Shown here: positions 14,918 through 22,958 of the stretch, in pieces | Layout: each line of letters begins with the position of its first letter | Numbering within the stretch: position 1 is the first letter of the stretch | Source of the DNA: an uncultured Collinsella sp. | GTDB lineage: Bacteria > Actinomycetota > Coriobacteriia > Coriobacteriales > Coriobacteriaceae | DNA length: 30,407 bases | Direction: 5' to 3' | NCBI GenBank assembly: GCA_900541185.1 | Contig: UQIQ01000021.1 | Span: forward strand, 1-30,407 | Translations under genes and position numbers: made by a program | Notes under the pieces: generated by a model | Database searches by the model: none | Seen by the model: the letters and a program-made list of their open reading frames with translations, nothing else | What the model was told of the DNA's origin: nothing

Positions 14918-16042
14918 ATGGCACGTGTGCACAACTTCTCAGCTGGCCCGGCTGCACTGCCCACAAGCGTGCTCGCCGAGATCGCCGACGAGATGATGGA
15001 CTACCGCGGTTGCGGCATGTCCGTGCTCGAGATGAGCCATCGATCTAGCATGTACCAGCAGATCATCGATGACGCCGAGGCAACCCTGCGCCGCCTGCTG
15101 AGCATCCCCGACAACTACCGTGTCCTGTTTTTGCAGGGCGGCGCCACGCTACAGTTTGCGGGCATCCCCATGAACCTCATGCGCCGCGGCCGCGCCGGCT
15201 ACGTCGTGACCGGCAACTTTGCCAACAAGGCGTACAAAGAGGCCGCCAAGTACGGCGAAACCGTACTGCTCGCGAGCTCCGAGAACACCAACTTCGACCG
15301 CATTCCCAACATGGCCGACATCAACGCGCGCATTGCCGCCGAAGCCGCGGGCGACGGGCTCGACTACGTCTACATATGCCAGAACAACACCATCTTTGGC
15401 ACCATGTACCACGAGCTGCCCGATTGCGGCGACGTGCCGCTGGTCGCCGATGTCTCGAGCTGCTTTCTGTCGCAGCCGCTCGACGTCGAGCGCTACGGGC
15501 TCATTTACGCCGGCGCGCAGAAAAACGCCGGAGCCGCGGGCGTGACCGTGGTCATCGTGCGCGACGACCTTATCGCCGATGGCCCCGCCTTTGCGCAGAC
15601 ACCGCAGTACCTGAACCTTAAGACCCAGGCCGCCAAGGGCTCCATGCTCAACACGCCCAACACCTTTGGCATCTACGTGTGCGGCAAGGTGTTCCGTTGG
15701 GTCGAGCAGACCGGCGGACTTGCAGCCATGGCCGAGCGCAACTGGGCCAAGGCCAACCTGCTCTATGACCTGCTCGAGAACAGCGAGCTGTTCCATGGCA
15801 CCACGCAGAAAGACAGTCGCTCCATCGCCAACGTCACGTTCCGCACCGGCGATGTCGACCTCGACGCCACCTTTGTTGCGGGCGCGGCAGAGCACCAGAT
15901 CCAAAACGTCAAGGGCCATCGCCTCGTCGGCGGCATGCGCGCCAGCATCTACAACGCCGTGACCATGGAAGACGTGCAGGCACTGGCCTCGTATATGAAG
16001 GACTTCGAAGCGCAACATAGTTTGAGCCCGCGATCTAACTAG
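14918..16042 (+). CDS. serC: Phosphoserine aminotransferase
   Basis: This 374-aa class V PLP aminotransferase makes 3-phosphoserine from 3-phosphohydroxypyruvate and glutamate, the second step of serine synthesis. The start MARVHNFSAGPAALP is the SerC hallmark. FLQGGATLQFAGIPMNL (71-87) and VADVSSCFLSQPLD (176-189) are substrate and cofactor regions, and YAGAQKNAG carries the PLP lysine at about K202. The end has the GHRLVGGMRASIYNA motif binding the phosphate. Length is normal (about 360). ATG follows GAGGGGGG. It forms an operon with serA 69 bp downstream; a small GC hairpin at 16042-16058 lies between them. Confidence 0.97.
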   Translation: MARVHNFSAGPAALPTSVLAEIADEMMDYRGCGMSVLEMSHRSSMYQQIIDDAEATLRRLLSIPDNYRVLFLQGGATLQFAGIPMNLMRRGRAGYVVTGNFANKAYKEAAKYGETVLLASSENTNFDRIPNMADINARIAAEAAGDGLDYVYICQNNTIFGTMYHELPDCGDVPLVADVSSCFLSQPLDVERYGLIYAGAQKNAGAAGVTVVIVRDDLIADGPAFAQTPQYLNLKTQAAKGSMLNTPNTFGIYVCGKVFRWVEQTGGLAAMAERNWAKANLLYDLLENSELFHGTTQKDSRSIANVTFRTGDVDLDATFVAGAAEHQIQNVKGHRLVGGMRASIYNAVTMEDVQALASYMKDFEAQHSLSPRSN

Positions 16043-16111
16043 CCCGCAACCCGCGGGCCGACCAGCCACTTCAAACCACTTGTTTTAAACAAACCCGCTA
16101 AGGAGTTTTTC

Positions 16112-17275
16112 ATGCGCAAGATTAAGACCATCGACGACATCACCAAGGACGGCAAGGTCGAGTTTGGCGAGGGCTACGAGTTTGTGGGCACCGCCGAGGA
16201 GGCCGACGCCATCCTGATGCGCTCCACCGACCTGCACGGCTACGAGCTGCCCGAGGGCATTCGCGCCATCGCCCGCTGCGGCGCCGGCGTCAACAACATC
16301 CCCGTCGAGGAATACGCCAAGAAGGGCGTCGTCGTCTTTAACTCCCCCGGTGCCAACAGCAACGCCGTCAAGGAGCTCGTCCTAGGCATGCTGGTGCTCT
16401 CGAGCCGCGGCGTGGTGCAATCGATGAACTGGGTGCGCGACAACGCCGACGACCCCGAGATTCAGGTCGATGCCGAGAAGGCCAAGAAGGCCTTTGTGGG
16501 CCGCGAGCTCAAGGGCAAGCGCATCGGCGTCATCGGCCTGGGCAACGTGGGCTCCAAGGTCGCCAACGCCTGCGTCGACCTGGGCATGGACGTTTACGGC
16601 TACGACCCGTTCATTTCCGTCGAGCACGCGTGGGTGCTGAGCCGCGAGGTGCAGCGCGTGGGCACGCTCGAGGATCTCTGCCGCGGCTGCGACTACCTCA
16701 CCGTGCACGTGCCCAGCAAGGCCGACACCATCGGCATGATCAGCACCGAGCAGATTAACCTGCTGGCACCGGACGCCGTGCTCATCAACTACGCGCGCGA
16801 AACCATCATTGACGAGGACGCCGTCGACGCCGCCCTGCGCGAGGGCAAGCTCAGCTGGTTTAGCTGCGACTTCGCCACGCCCAAGACGGTCAAGATGCCC
16901 AATACGTTTATCACCACGCACTCGGGCGCCGGCACCGGCGAGGCCGAGGCCAACTGCGCCGACATGGCCATCAGCGAGCTCAAGGATTACCTGGAGAACG
17001 GCAACATCGCACACAGCGTCAACTACCCCGCCTGCAGCATGGGCAAGGCGCGCGCTGCAAGCCGCATTGCCTGCCTGCATGCCAACGTGCCCAACATGAT
17101 CGGCCAGATCACGGCCATCCTGGCCAAGGACAACGCCAACGTGCAGCGTATGACCAACGAGTCCGCCGGCGAGAACGCCTACACCATGTTCGACACCGAC
17201 GAACACCTAGACAGCAGCACCATCGAGGCGCTCAAGCAGATTCCGTCGATGTATCGCGTGCGCGTGATCAAGTAG
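16112..17275 (+). CDS. serA: D-3-phosphoglycerate dehydrogenase with C-terminal ACT domain
   Basis: This 387-aa NAD-dependent enzyme oxidises 3-phosphoglycerate to 3-phosphohydroxypyruvate, the first committed step of serine synthesis. The Rossmann motif GLGNVG lies at 142-147. Catalytic residues fit R229-E230 (NYARETI) and H270 (THSGAG); the substrate loop RCGAGVNNIP is at 55-64. An ACT domain from about 317 (RIACLHANVPNMIGQITAIL) suggests serine feedback control. It is the shorter SerA type of about 390 aa, without the intervening domain of the 530-aa actinobacterial form. ATG follows AAGGAG. The operon ends in two hairpins. Confidence 0.96.
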   Translation: MRKIKTIDDITKDGKVEFGEGYEFVGTAEEADAILMRSTDLHGYELPEGIRAIARCGAGVNNIPVEEYAKKGVVVFNSPGANSNAVKELVLGMLVLSSRGVVQSMNWVRDNADDPEIQVDAEKAKKAFVGRELKGKRIGVIGLGNVGSKVANACVDLGMDVYGYDPFISVEHAWVLSREVQRVGTLEDLCRGCDYLTVHVPSKADTIGMISTEQINLLAPDAVLINYARETIIDEDAVDAALREGKLSWFSCDFATPKTVKMPNTFITTHSGAGTGEAEANCADMAISELKDYLENGNIAHSVNYPACSMGKARAASRIACLHANVPNMIGQITAILAKDNANVQRMTNESAGENAYTMFDTDEHLDSSTIEALKQIPSMYRVRVIK

Positions 17276-17287
17276 CGCCGACTGACC

Positions 17288-17374
17288 TGACGGGCAGCTC
17301 CCCATGTGGCCTGCCCGTCACTGACATTGAATGCCCGCGGGGGTGCCTTTCGCACGAGAGGCGCCCCCGTTTTT
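17288..17374 (+). terminator. serA terminator (two hairpins)
   Basis: First hairpin: TGACGGGCAG (17288-17297) with CTGCCCGTCA (17311-17320), no U run. Second: CGGGGGTGCCT (17338-17348) with AGGCGCCCCCG (17359-17369, one G-U pair), followed by TTTTT, a standard intrinsic terminator. Confidence 0.88.
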
Positions 17375-17411
17375 GTGAGCGCTCCATTAAATGCACCGAG
17401 CCGCTTCTTGG

Positions 17412-17426
17412 CATACAATCTGTATG
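17412..17426. promoter_or_regulatory. Palindrome overlapping a possible -10 box of the M20 peptidase gene
   Basis: CATACA-ATC-TGTATG is a 6+3+6 inverted repeat containing TACAAT (17414-17419), 27 bp before the start codon. It could be an operator over the -10. No good -35 is visible. Confidence 0.3.
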
Positions 17427-17452
17427 TTGACCTAACTATCTGTGAGGTGCCT

Positions 17453-18673
17453 ATGGTTGATACAGATTTTGCCTGGTGGCTTACGCAAGGGCTCGTGCGG
17501 ATCGACAGTTCCGACCCAGGTGCGTATGAGGGCGAGATTGAACGCTATATCAAAGCGTTGGTTGAGGAACGGTTGGCGCAGCTGAGCCATCCGGTACTCG
17601 ATGCCGTGCAGGTTGAGGAACTCGAGGTGCTGCCCGGGCGCCGCAACCTTATGGTCACCGTGCCGGGACTGAGCGACGAGCCACGGCTCGTCTATATCTG
17701 CCATATGGATACCGTTACACTGGGCGATGGCTGGGACGCGGACATTCCGCCGCTCGGAGCGATCGTGCGCAACGATAAACTCTATGGCCGCGGTGCCTGC
17801 GATATGAAGGGTGGCCTGGCCTGCGCCATTGCCGCACTGGTCCATACGCTCGAGCGCGTGGCGGCAGAAGGCAAGCTGCCCCGCCGTGGCTTCTCACTCA
17901 TTTGCTCGGTCGACGAGGAGGACTTTATGCGCGGCTCAGAGGCCACGATCGATGCTGGCTGGGTCGGCTCGCGTGAATGGGTGCTGGACACCGAGCCCAC
18001 CGACGGACAGATCCAGGTGGCGCACAAGGGGCGTACGTGGTTCGAGATTGAAATGACTGGCGTGACGGCGCATGCGAGCCAGCCCTGGAAGGGCGCGGAT
18101 GCCGTCGCTGCCATGGCCGAGGTCGTGTGTTCGCTCCGTCGCGCGTTTATGGCGCTGCCCGCGCACGATGAGCTGGGGCCTTCGACCATCACGTTTGGCC
18201 AAATCGAGGGCGGATATCGCCCCTATGTCGTGCCCGACCGCGCCAAAGTCTGGGTCGACATGCGTCTGACGCCTCCGACCGATACGGCCGCCGCGAAGCG
18301 CATGGTAGAGCTGGCCATCGCCGGCGCCGAAGCCGCGGTCCCCGGTTGCCATGGCAGCTACACCGTGACGGGCGACCGCCCCGCCATCGAGCGCGACCCG
18401 AACTCTCCCCTTCTAGCAGCGCTCAAGCGTGCCGCCGATGACGTGACGGACGCGGACACGACCGTCGGCTTCTTTACCGGCTACACCGACACCGCCGTCA
18501 TTGCCGGCAAGACAGGTAACCGCAATTGCATGAGCTACGGTCCCGGGTCGCTCGCGCTCGCGCACAAGCCCAACGAATATGTGCCCCACGCCGATATCGT
18601 TCGTTGTCAGCAGGTGCTAATCGCGCTCGCCGATAACGTGCTCTGGGACGCGAGCGGCCAAGTTGGGGCATAA
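17453..18673 (+). CDS. M20 family zinc metallopeptidase / deacylase
   Basis: A protein of 406 aa from ATG 17453 (GAGGTG upstream); an upstream in-frame GTG/ATG region to 17306 overlaps the serA terminator and is rejected. M20 metal ligands are visible: H84 and D86 (CHMDTV), D117 (GRGACDMKGG), the catalytic Glu and ligand E155/E156 (VDEEDF), D179 (DTEPTDG), and a late His in LALAHKPNEYVP. The dimerisation/lid domain spans about residues 190-300. Members include succinyl-diaminopimelate desuccinylase, ArgE and dipeptidases; the sequence alone does not tell which substrate is used here. It probably shares a transcript with the next gene, 39 bp downstream. Confidence 0.9.
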   Translation: MVDTDFAWWLTQGLVRIDSSDPGAYEGEIERYIKALVEERLAQLSHPVLDAVQVEELEVLPGRRNLMVTVPGLSDEPRLVYICHMDTVTLGDGWDADIPPLGAIVRNDKLYGRGACDMKGGLACAIAALVHTLERVAAEGKLPRRGFSLICSVDEEDFMRGSEATIDAGWVGSREWVLDTEPTDGQIQVAHKGRTWFEIEMTGVTAHASQPWKGADAVAAMAEVVCSLRRAFMALPAHDELGPSTITFGQIEGGYRPYVVPDRAKVWVDMRLTPPTDTAAAKRMVELAIAGAEAAVPGCHGSYTVTGDRPAIERDPNSPLLAALKRAADDVTDADTTVGFFTGYTDTAVIAGKTGNRNCMSYGPGSLALAHKPNEYVPHADIVRCQQVLIALADNVLWDASGQVGA

Positions 18674-18712
18674 TAAGCCGCGAACAAACCGACTCGTGCG
18701 TTAGGACCGCCC

Positions 18713-19393
18713 ATGAAAGCACTTCCGTTTCCCTGCATCCGCCCGGCTCAGGACCGCGTGCTCGAGGCGCTGCCTGCAATGGGCAGCATCCTGAGCGGCA
18801 ACGATGCTCTGCGCGGAGCCCTTGCCGATGGTCTGATGCTCAAGGACCCGGGTGCGGCGTATTACGTGTACGAATGCTCGGGCGAGCCGGGACGTGTGAC
18901 GGGTGTCGTGGCGATCTGCCCGGTTGGTGCGCTGGCGGGCGGCGACGCGGTTGCCGCCGATACGACCGCCGCTGCGCGCGCAATCGCCGACCTCAAGGTA
19001 CAGCCCCGTCCCGTAACGCTTGTCTACGAAGCCTCTCCCGTCATGGATATCATCCTCGGCGCCGCAAAAGAGGGCGCTTCACTCTATGCCGTCACCGACC
19101 CCGCCGGCATTACGCACCGCGTGTGGGAGGTCAAGCGCGAGGACGCCGTCGGGGCCATCCGCGCCATGCTCGACCAGGCGCCGGAGCCGGCACTGGCCGA
19201 CGACCCTGCCTACGCTGTCGCACTAGTCGAGGCATCACAGCTCCTGGCCGACGATGCACGTGCCGCCGGCACCTACACGGGCAAAGAGCCGTTCAACTTT
19301 GCCGTAGCTGCGCTCTTCCCCGCCGCGCAGGTCAGCGGCGGCGCGGCGCAGGTTCCGACGGGTCTGCTCACGCACCAGGTCGCGCGGTTCTAG
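18713..19393 (+). CDS. Short divergent DUF1015 family protein
   Basis: The protein has 226 aa. Family features of DUF1015 are recognisable: ALADGLMLKDPGAAYYVYECSGEPGRVTGVVAICPV (about 35-72), PVTLVYEASPVMDIIL (about 100-115), GITHRVWEV (about 131-139) and FNFAVAALFPAAQV (about 196-209). Full members have about 400 aa and carry GVIKKHExTR and DGHHR motifs. Here the matching stretches read GDAVAADTTAAARAIADLK and VALVEASQLLADDARAAG, so both polar motifs are gone and the N-terminal part is shortened. DUF1015 genes commonly sit beside serA/serC in Firmicutes, which fits this location, but their role is unknown. Start ATG follows TAGGA. It may be a degenerate paralogue that still folds; no stop or frameshift is seen. 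Confidence 0.7.
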   Translation: MKALPFPCIRPAQDRVLEALPAMGSILSGNDALRGALADGLMLKDPGAAYYVYECSGEPGRVTGVVAICPVGALAGGDAVAADTTAAARAIADLKVQPRPVTLVYEASPVMDIILGAAKEGASLYAVTDPAGITHRVWEVKREDAVGAIRAMLDQAPEPALADDPAYAVALVEASQLLADDARAAGTYTGKEPFNFAVAALFPAAQVSGGAAQVPTGLLTHQVARF

Positions 19394-19436
19394 CAAGACC
19401 AGACCGTCCAGCACAAAAATCGGCAGCCCAACAAAC

Positions 19437-19477
19437 AGGGGGCGGAGATGCAGCAGGTACATGCATCTCCGCCCCTT
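19437..19477 (+). terminator. Intrinsic terminator after the DUF1015 gene
   Basis: GGGGCGGAGATGCA (19437-19450) pairs perfectly with TGCATCTCCGCCCC (19460-19473), 9-nt loop, then TTTT. It also separates this operon from the convergent histidine phosphatase genes. Confidence 0.92.
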
Positions 19478-19522
19478 TTGCGTCGAGAAGTTATGCCGAC
19501 GACCCGTGCCGCCGCGCTCGCG

Positions 19523-20158
19523 TTATCCGCGCTGCGGACCCGCAGTAGCCACGAGCGGTTCAAGCCCCAGCTCGCGCGCGTAGTCTTCCTGCGTAAAGAC
19601 TTCGACCAGTTCAAACGTATCGGCCGCATCGTCAAACGCAAACTGCAGCACTGAGCAGTTGCCCGGCACGCGTTCGCGCTCGTCGGCCGCCGCGCCCCGC
19701 ACGTGGTCCAAAAACTCCTTGATAGCCGAGCCGTGGCTCACCGCGAGCACGCACTCGTGGTCCGGACGTCGCATAAGATCGGTTATCGTCGCCGCCATGC
19801 GCTCGCGCACCTGCATCTGGCCCTCGCCGCCAAACTGACGATAGAAATCTCGCCACGGCCGCTCGGGCATAAGCATCACGCGCTCGGCCTCAAAGTCGCC
19901 AAAGAACCACTCACGCAGACCGTCCAGGCGCTCGTACGCCAAGCCCGGCCACAGGTTGGCGATAGTCTGCTCGGTGCGATGAAGTGTGGAGGTGTAGGCA
20001 TGATCGGGTTCAATGCCGCGCGCACGTAAGAACATGCCGGCACGTGCCGCCTGGTCGCATCCCAGCTGCGTGAGCGGCGAGTCACTCCAACCCTGAATAA
20101 TGCGCTTAAGGTTGAATATTGTCTGCCCATGACGAACCAGATACAGGTCTTTATTCAT
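19523..20158 (-). CDS. Histidine phosphatase family protein (phosphoglycerate-mutase-like), copy A
   Basis: The protein has 211 aa from ATG 20156-20158, which has AAAGGACCCCT upstream; the longer TTG start at 20182 would skip this site. The catalytic RHG motif is at R9-H10-G11 (LYLVRHGQT), and the second His lies in AVSHGSA. WFFGDFEAE is where cofactor-independent phosphatases have the general acid Glu (ExxxGxxE). The superfamily covers phosphoglycerate mutases, alpha-ribazole phosphatase and broad phosphatases; the substrate here is undetermined. It lies 17 bp downstream of a paralogue in the same orientation, and shares its sequence pattern throughout. Confidence 0.88.
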   Translation of the reverse strand: MNKDLYLVRHGQTIFNLKRIIQGWSDSPLTQLGCDQAARAGMFLRARGIEPDHAYTSTLHRTEQTIANLWPGLAYERLDGLREWFFGDFEAERVMLMPERPWRDFYRQFGGEGQMQVRERMAATITDLMRRPDHECVLAVSHGSAIKEFLDHVRGAAADERERVPGNCSVLQFAFDDAADTFELVEVFTQEDYARELGLEPLVATAGPQRG

Positions 20159-20175
20159 AGGGGTCCTTTCGTTCG

Positions 20176-20718
20176 TTACCAATCAAGGAGCGAAAACGCA
20201 CCGTCGCAATAGCCAAAATGAAGCACGGCACCGTTGTCGGGTAGCTCTCCCCCGCCAGTCACATACTCAAGAAACTCCTGGCAGGAAGAGCCGTGGGAGA
20301 CTGCCAGCACACAGTCGTGCTGCGGCCTGGCCATGATGTGGGACAGCGCCGCGACCATGCGCGACTGGAGCTCGCCTTCAGACTCGCCACCAAAGGCCAC
20401 CGGATAATCGCCCCAGGGCTGCGGCGGCATCTCGCGATTTGATGTACCCTCCAGCGAGCCCAAATGCCACTCGCGCAGGTCATCGACCAGCTCTATCGAG
20501 CGGCCCTCACCAGCAATTAGCTCAGCCGTATGCCGCGCCCGGCCCAACGGCGAGGAATACACACGGTCAAAGGTCACGCCACGCGCCTCAAACGCCGCGC
20601 GCGTCGCCAGCGCCTGCTCGCGCCCGCGCGCCGTAAGCGGCGAATCGTGCCCACCCTGCAAAATGTTCTGCACATTGAGCTCAGTCTGCCCATGCCGCAC
20701 CAAATACAAATCTGCCAC
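20176..20718 (-). CDS. Histidine phosphatase family protein, copy B
   Basis: The protein has 180 aa. RHG at R8-H9-G10 (LYLVRHGQTELN), DSPLTARGREQA, VYSSPLGRARHTAE, the acid motif REWHLGSLEG, and the second catalytic His in AVSHGSSCQEF are all present. GTG 20716-20718 is preceded by GGGGAGGACGT. It is shorter than copy A, mainly in the C-terminal part, and ends FSLLDW. Same operon as copy A. Substrate unknown. Confidence 0.88.
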   Translation of the reverse strand: MADLYLVRHGQTELNVQNILQGGHDSPLTARGREQALATRAAFEARGVTFDRVYSSPLGRARHTAELIAGEGRSIELVDDLREWHLGSLEGTSNREMPPQPWGDYPVAFGGESEGELQSRMVAALSHIMARPQHDCVLAVSHGSSCQEFLEYVTGGGELPDNGAVLHFGYCDGAFSLLDW

Positions 20719-20733
20719 ACGTCCTCCCCTCGC

Positions 20734-20768
20734 ACCACCGCAAAGAGGACAGGTACCTTTGTGGTGGT
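20734..20768. terminator. Hairpin between the nitroreductase and phosphatase genes
   Basis: ACCACCGCAAAG (20734-20745) pairs with CTTTGTGGTGGT (20757-20768) with one G-U pair and an 11-nt loop. It lacks a U run in the minus direction, so it is a weak terminator or processing site between the nitroreductase and the phosphatase pair. Confidence 0.45.
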
Positions 20769-20800
20769 TTACCGCCGGATCACACCGCGGTGACGCTCAG

Positions 20801-21472
20801 CTACACCAGTACGTCGGCAAGCGGGCGCTTGGGTACGTGGTGCACCTGCGCCTCGTCGCGCCAGTAATTAATTGAGCCGTCGGGGTTGGAATCGATCGCA
20901 TCAATCACCTGCGTCTCGGCCGGAACGCCAAACGCCATGATCAGCTTGAACTCATACTTGTCGCTATCGAGCCCCATGGCATCGATCGCGTGGGGCGTAA
21001 AGGCCTTGAACATGCAGGCAGCCACCTCGGGCGTGGCGCTGCGGGCGGCGAGCATCATCGTCTGCGCGGCAATGCCCGTGTCGACCTCGGTAATAGGAGC
21101 GGCGGGCTTACCCGGAACGGCGCGCTCGGCAAGAATCGCGATGTAGCCGGTCGGGCGCTCGCCCTCATCGGGACCCGGCCAATCCTTGAGCGCACCGGCC
21201 CATGCAAGCTCGTCAAATACACGCGCGCAGTCCTCTGCACCGCTTACCACATGAAAACGCAGACGCTGAGCATTGGCACCACAGGGAGTCAGGTGCGCCA
21301 GCTCCGCCAGCTCAAGCAAAAGCTCACGCGGCACGCGCATGGACTCGTCAAAGCGACGGCACGTGCGGGCGCAGCGAACCAACGCATCAAACGCGTCCAA
21401 GCCGAGCTTTTCGCAACCCTGCTTTGCCATCGACTCAGCGCTTACCGGCGCTGCGGGAACTGCTTCGTTCAT
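20801..21472 (-). CDS. Nitroreductase family FMN oxidoreductase
   Basis: A protein of 223 aa from ATG 21470-21472 (GGGGGTCCCT upstream). The family start is visible in ALVRCARTCRRFDESMRVPRELLLELAELAHLTPCGANAQRLRFHVV, with the FMN phosphate-binding Arg residues and the usual P-x-x-x-N-x-Q pattern. GIAAQTMMLAARS in the middle is the next FMN/dimer motif, and the C-terminal FGVPAET and YWRDEAQVHHVPKRPL close the fold. Substrate cannot be read. Upstream is a DtxR/IdeR-like box, suggesting iron-dependent control. The extended frame to 21640 has no ribosome site. Confidence 0.88.
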   Translation of the reverse strand: MNEAVPAAPVSAESMAKQGCEKLGLDAFDALVRCARTCRRFDESMRVPRELLLELAELAHLTPCGANAQRLRFHVVSGAEDCARVFDELAWAGALKDWPGPDEGERPTGYIAILAERAVPGKPAAPITEVDTGIAAQTMMLAARSATPEVAACMFKAFTPHAIDAMGLDSDKYEFKLIMAFGVPAETQVIDAIDSNPDGSINYWRDEAQVHHVPKRPLADVLV

Positions 21473-21500
21473 AGGGACCCCCAATTTCGGGCAATTGTTC

Positions 21501-21519
21501 TTAGGAAAATCTAACCTAA
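21501..21519. promoter_or_regulatory. DtxR/IdeR-type iron box candidate
   Basis: The 19-mer begins TTAGG and ends CTAACCTAA. It matches the DtxR/IdeR consensus (TTAGGTTAG-C-CTAACCTAA) at 15 of 19 positions by hand comparison. It lies 29 bp upstream of the nitroreductase start, in the 235-bp divergent gap with the HdeD-like gene. The rest of the gap shows no gene. Confidence 0.55.
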
Positions 21520-21707
21520 AACGTAGGCAATAACGAACAGGGCTGCAATGTTCTACACCTGTTGAATAGAAAATCGCGACGTGGGGAACAACGGAAACAA
21601 TTCGGGGCCTTTGGGTTACGTTTCGCCCTCCCCGACCCATACGCCAGCGCCTTTAGGCGATACTGGTTGTAACGATCAAGGCTTACGCCGCACGGAAAGG
21701 AGACATT

Positions 21708-22310
21708 ATGGGCATCTTTAAGAACGATGACCAAAAATCGAGCCAGTTTGGATTTGACGAGAAAAGCATGGCAGGCAAGGCCGTCAAGGCCGTGCGCTGG
21801 ATTTACGCCATCACGGGCGTCTTGGCGCTCGTCGCCGGCATCGCACTGCTGTTTGCGCCCGCCAAGTCCCTCGTCTTCCTAACGACCGTCTTGGGCTTCT
21901 ACTTTGTGATCACGGCCGCGATCAGGCTGTTTACCGCTGTTTTCGAGCCACTGCTGCCCACCGGCTGGCGCGTGACGAGCATCATCTCCAACCTACTCAT
22001 TATCTTGGGCGGCGTCATAATCCTGCGCAACCAGGCCTTCTCGACCGCGACGCTCACCACGATGGTGGTTATCGTGGCCGGCTTTGGCTGGATCGTCGAA
22101 GGTGTCATGTCCATTCTGGAGTCCGAGCTTTCGTCCAACCGTGCCCTCGCCATCCTGAGCGGCGCGCTCTCCATCATCGCCGGCATGTTCGTGTTTATCT
22201 ATCCGCTGTGGTCGGCCAAGATGCTCGTCATCTTTAGCGGCGCCGCACTGCTGGTGTTTGGCGTAACGCTGATTGTTCGCGCTATTCAATTTGGCAAACT
22301 GGTGCACTAG
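21708..22310 (+). CDS. HdeD-like (DUF308) integral membrane protein
   Basis: This 200-aa protein has about six hydrophobic helices in three pairs (about residues 30-75, 85-130, 145-192), typical of the HdeD/DUF308 repeat. Motifs such as GVLALVAGIALLFAP, LIILGGVIILRNQ and LSIIAGMFVFIYPLWSA are the recurring helix-turn-helix units with a Gly-rich first helix and Pro at the turn. The soluble N-terminus is about 25 residues long. HdeD is linked to acid resistance in enterobacteria; the role in actinobacteria is unknown. ATG follows AAAGGAGACATT. It runs directly into the next gene (TAG-ATG). Confidence 0.88.
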   Translation: MGIFKNDDQKSSQFGFDEKSMAGKAVKAVRWIYAITGVLALVAGIALLFAPAKSLVFLTTVLGFYFVITAAIRLFTAVFEPLLPTGWRVTSIISNLLIILGGVIILRNQAFSTATLTTMVVIVAGFGWIVEGVMSILESELSSNRALAILSGALSIIAGMFVFIYPLWSAKMLVIFSGAALLVFGVTLIVRAIQFGKLVH

Positions 22311-22793
22311 ATGCCGCGAACGCTCTTTATTGATGCAGACGCCTGCCCGGTCACGCGCGAGTCGATTGACTGCGCGCGGCGGGCGGGCGTCGCCGTCGTT
22401 ATCGCCGGCAACAGCACACAGAACCTGGAACGCCACATTCGCCGCGACGATCCGCGCGACGTCGAGCATGCGCGACGCGGATTTTGGGTCACGACGCTCG
22501 ATGTGAGCATGGGCGCCGACAGCGCCGACTTTGCCATTGTCGAACGCCTGCAGGCGGGCGATGTAGTCGTGACGCAGGACATTGGCTTGGCGAGCATGGT
22601 GCTCGGGCGCGATGCCGCCGCCATCGGCGTGCGCGGGCGCGTCTACGATAAGGCGACCATCGACATGCAACTGTTTATTCGCCACGAGGAAAAGAAGGTG
22701 CGCCGCGCCGGCGGTCGCACTCGCGGTCCGGCGGCATTTACCAGCGAAGACCGGGCCCGCTTTAAGCGCAACCTCACCGAGCTGCTGCGCTAA
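22311..22793 (+). CDS. YaiI/YqxD family (DUF188) PIN-like protein
   Basis: The protein has 160 aa. The DUF188 signature is complete: LFIDADACPVTRE at the N-terminus, VTTLDVSMGADSADFAIVERLQAGDVVVTQDIGLASMVLGRDA in the middle, and a C-terminal RRAGGRTRGPAAFTSEDRARF. Conserved acidic residues (DADACP, DxxADF, TQDI) suggest a PIN-like nuclease fold, but the function is unknown. ATG starts right behind the HdeD-like stop, indicating translational coupling. A strong terminator follows within 3 bp of the stop. Confidence 0.93.
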   Translation: MPRTLFIDADACPVTRESIDCARRAGVAVVIAGNSTQNLERHIRRDDPRDVEHARRGFWVTTLDVSMGADSADFAIVERLQAGDVVVTQDIGLASMVLGRDAAAIGVRGRVYDKATIDMQLFIRHEEKKVRRAGGRTRGPAAFTSEDRARFKRNLTELLR

Positions 22794-22795
22794 CC

Positions 22796-22835
22796 AAGGT
22801 AGATTTTCGGGACATGCCCGGAAATCTACCTTTTT
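22796..22835 (+). terminator. Intrinsic terminator of the HdeD-YaiI operon
   Basis: AGGTAGATTTTCGGG (22797-22811) pairs with CCCGGAAATCTACCT (22817-22831), with one G-U pair and a 5-nt loop, and runs into TTTTT. Confidence 0.93.
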
Positions 22836-22874
22836 GTTTTGCGCGGTGTGAGCGCTCGGAATCCATGGCTCAAC

Positions 22875-22950
22875 AAAAAACGGGCTTCAAAATGCCATGC
22901 GTCGCCGCATTGCGCAGGCGCCGAGCATGGCTATTTGAAGCCCATTTTTT
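22875..22950. terminator. Bidirectional terminator
   Basis: The stem GGGCTTCAAAATGCCATGC (22882-22900) pairs with 22925-22943 with two mismatches. It is flanked by AAAAAA on the left and TTTTTT on the right, so it works for the minus-strand metal permease and as a backup for the plus-strand operon. The 24-nt loop has a further GC-rich stem. Confidence 0.88.
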
Positions 22951-22958
22951 AGGCCTAC

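Noticed and set aside
16382..17206. 274-aa minus-strand frame opposite serA
   Set aside because: Val/Gly/His-rich antisense shadow of a clear serA gene.
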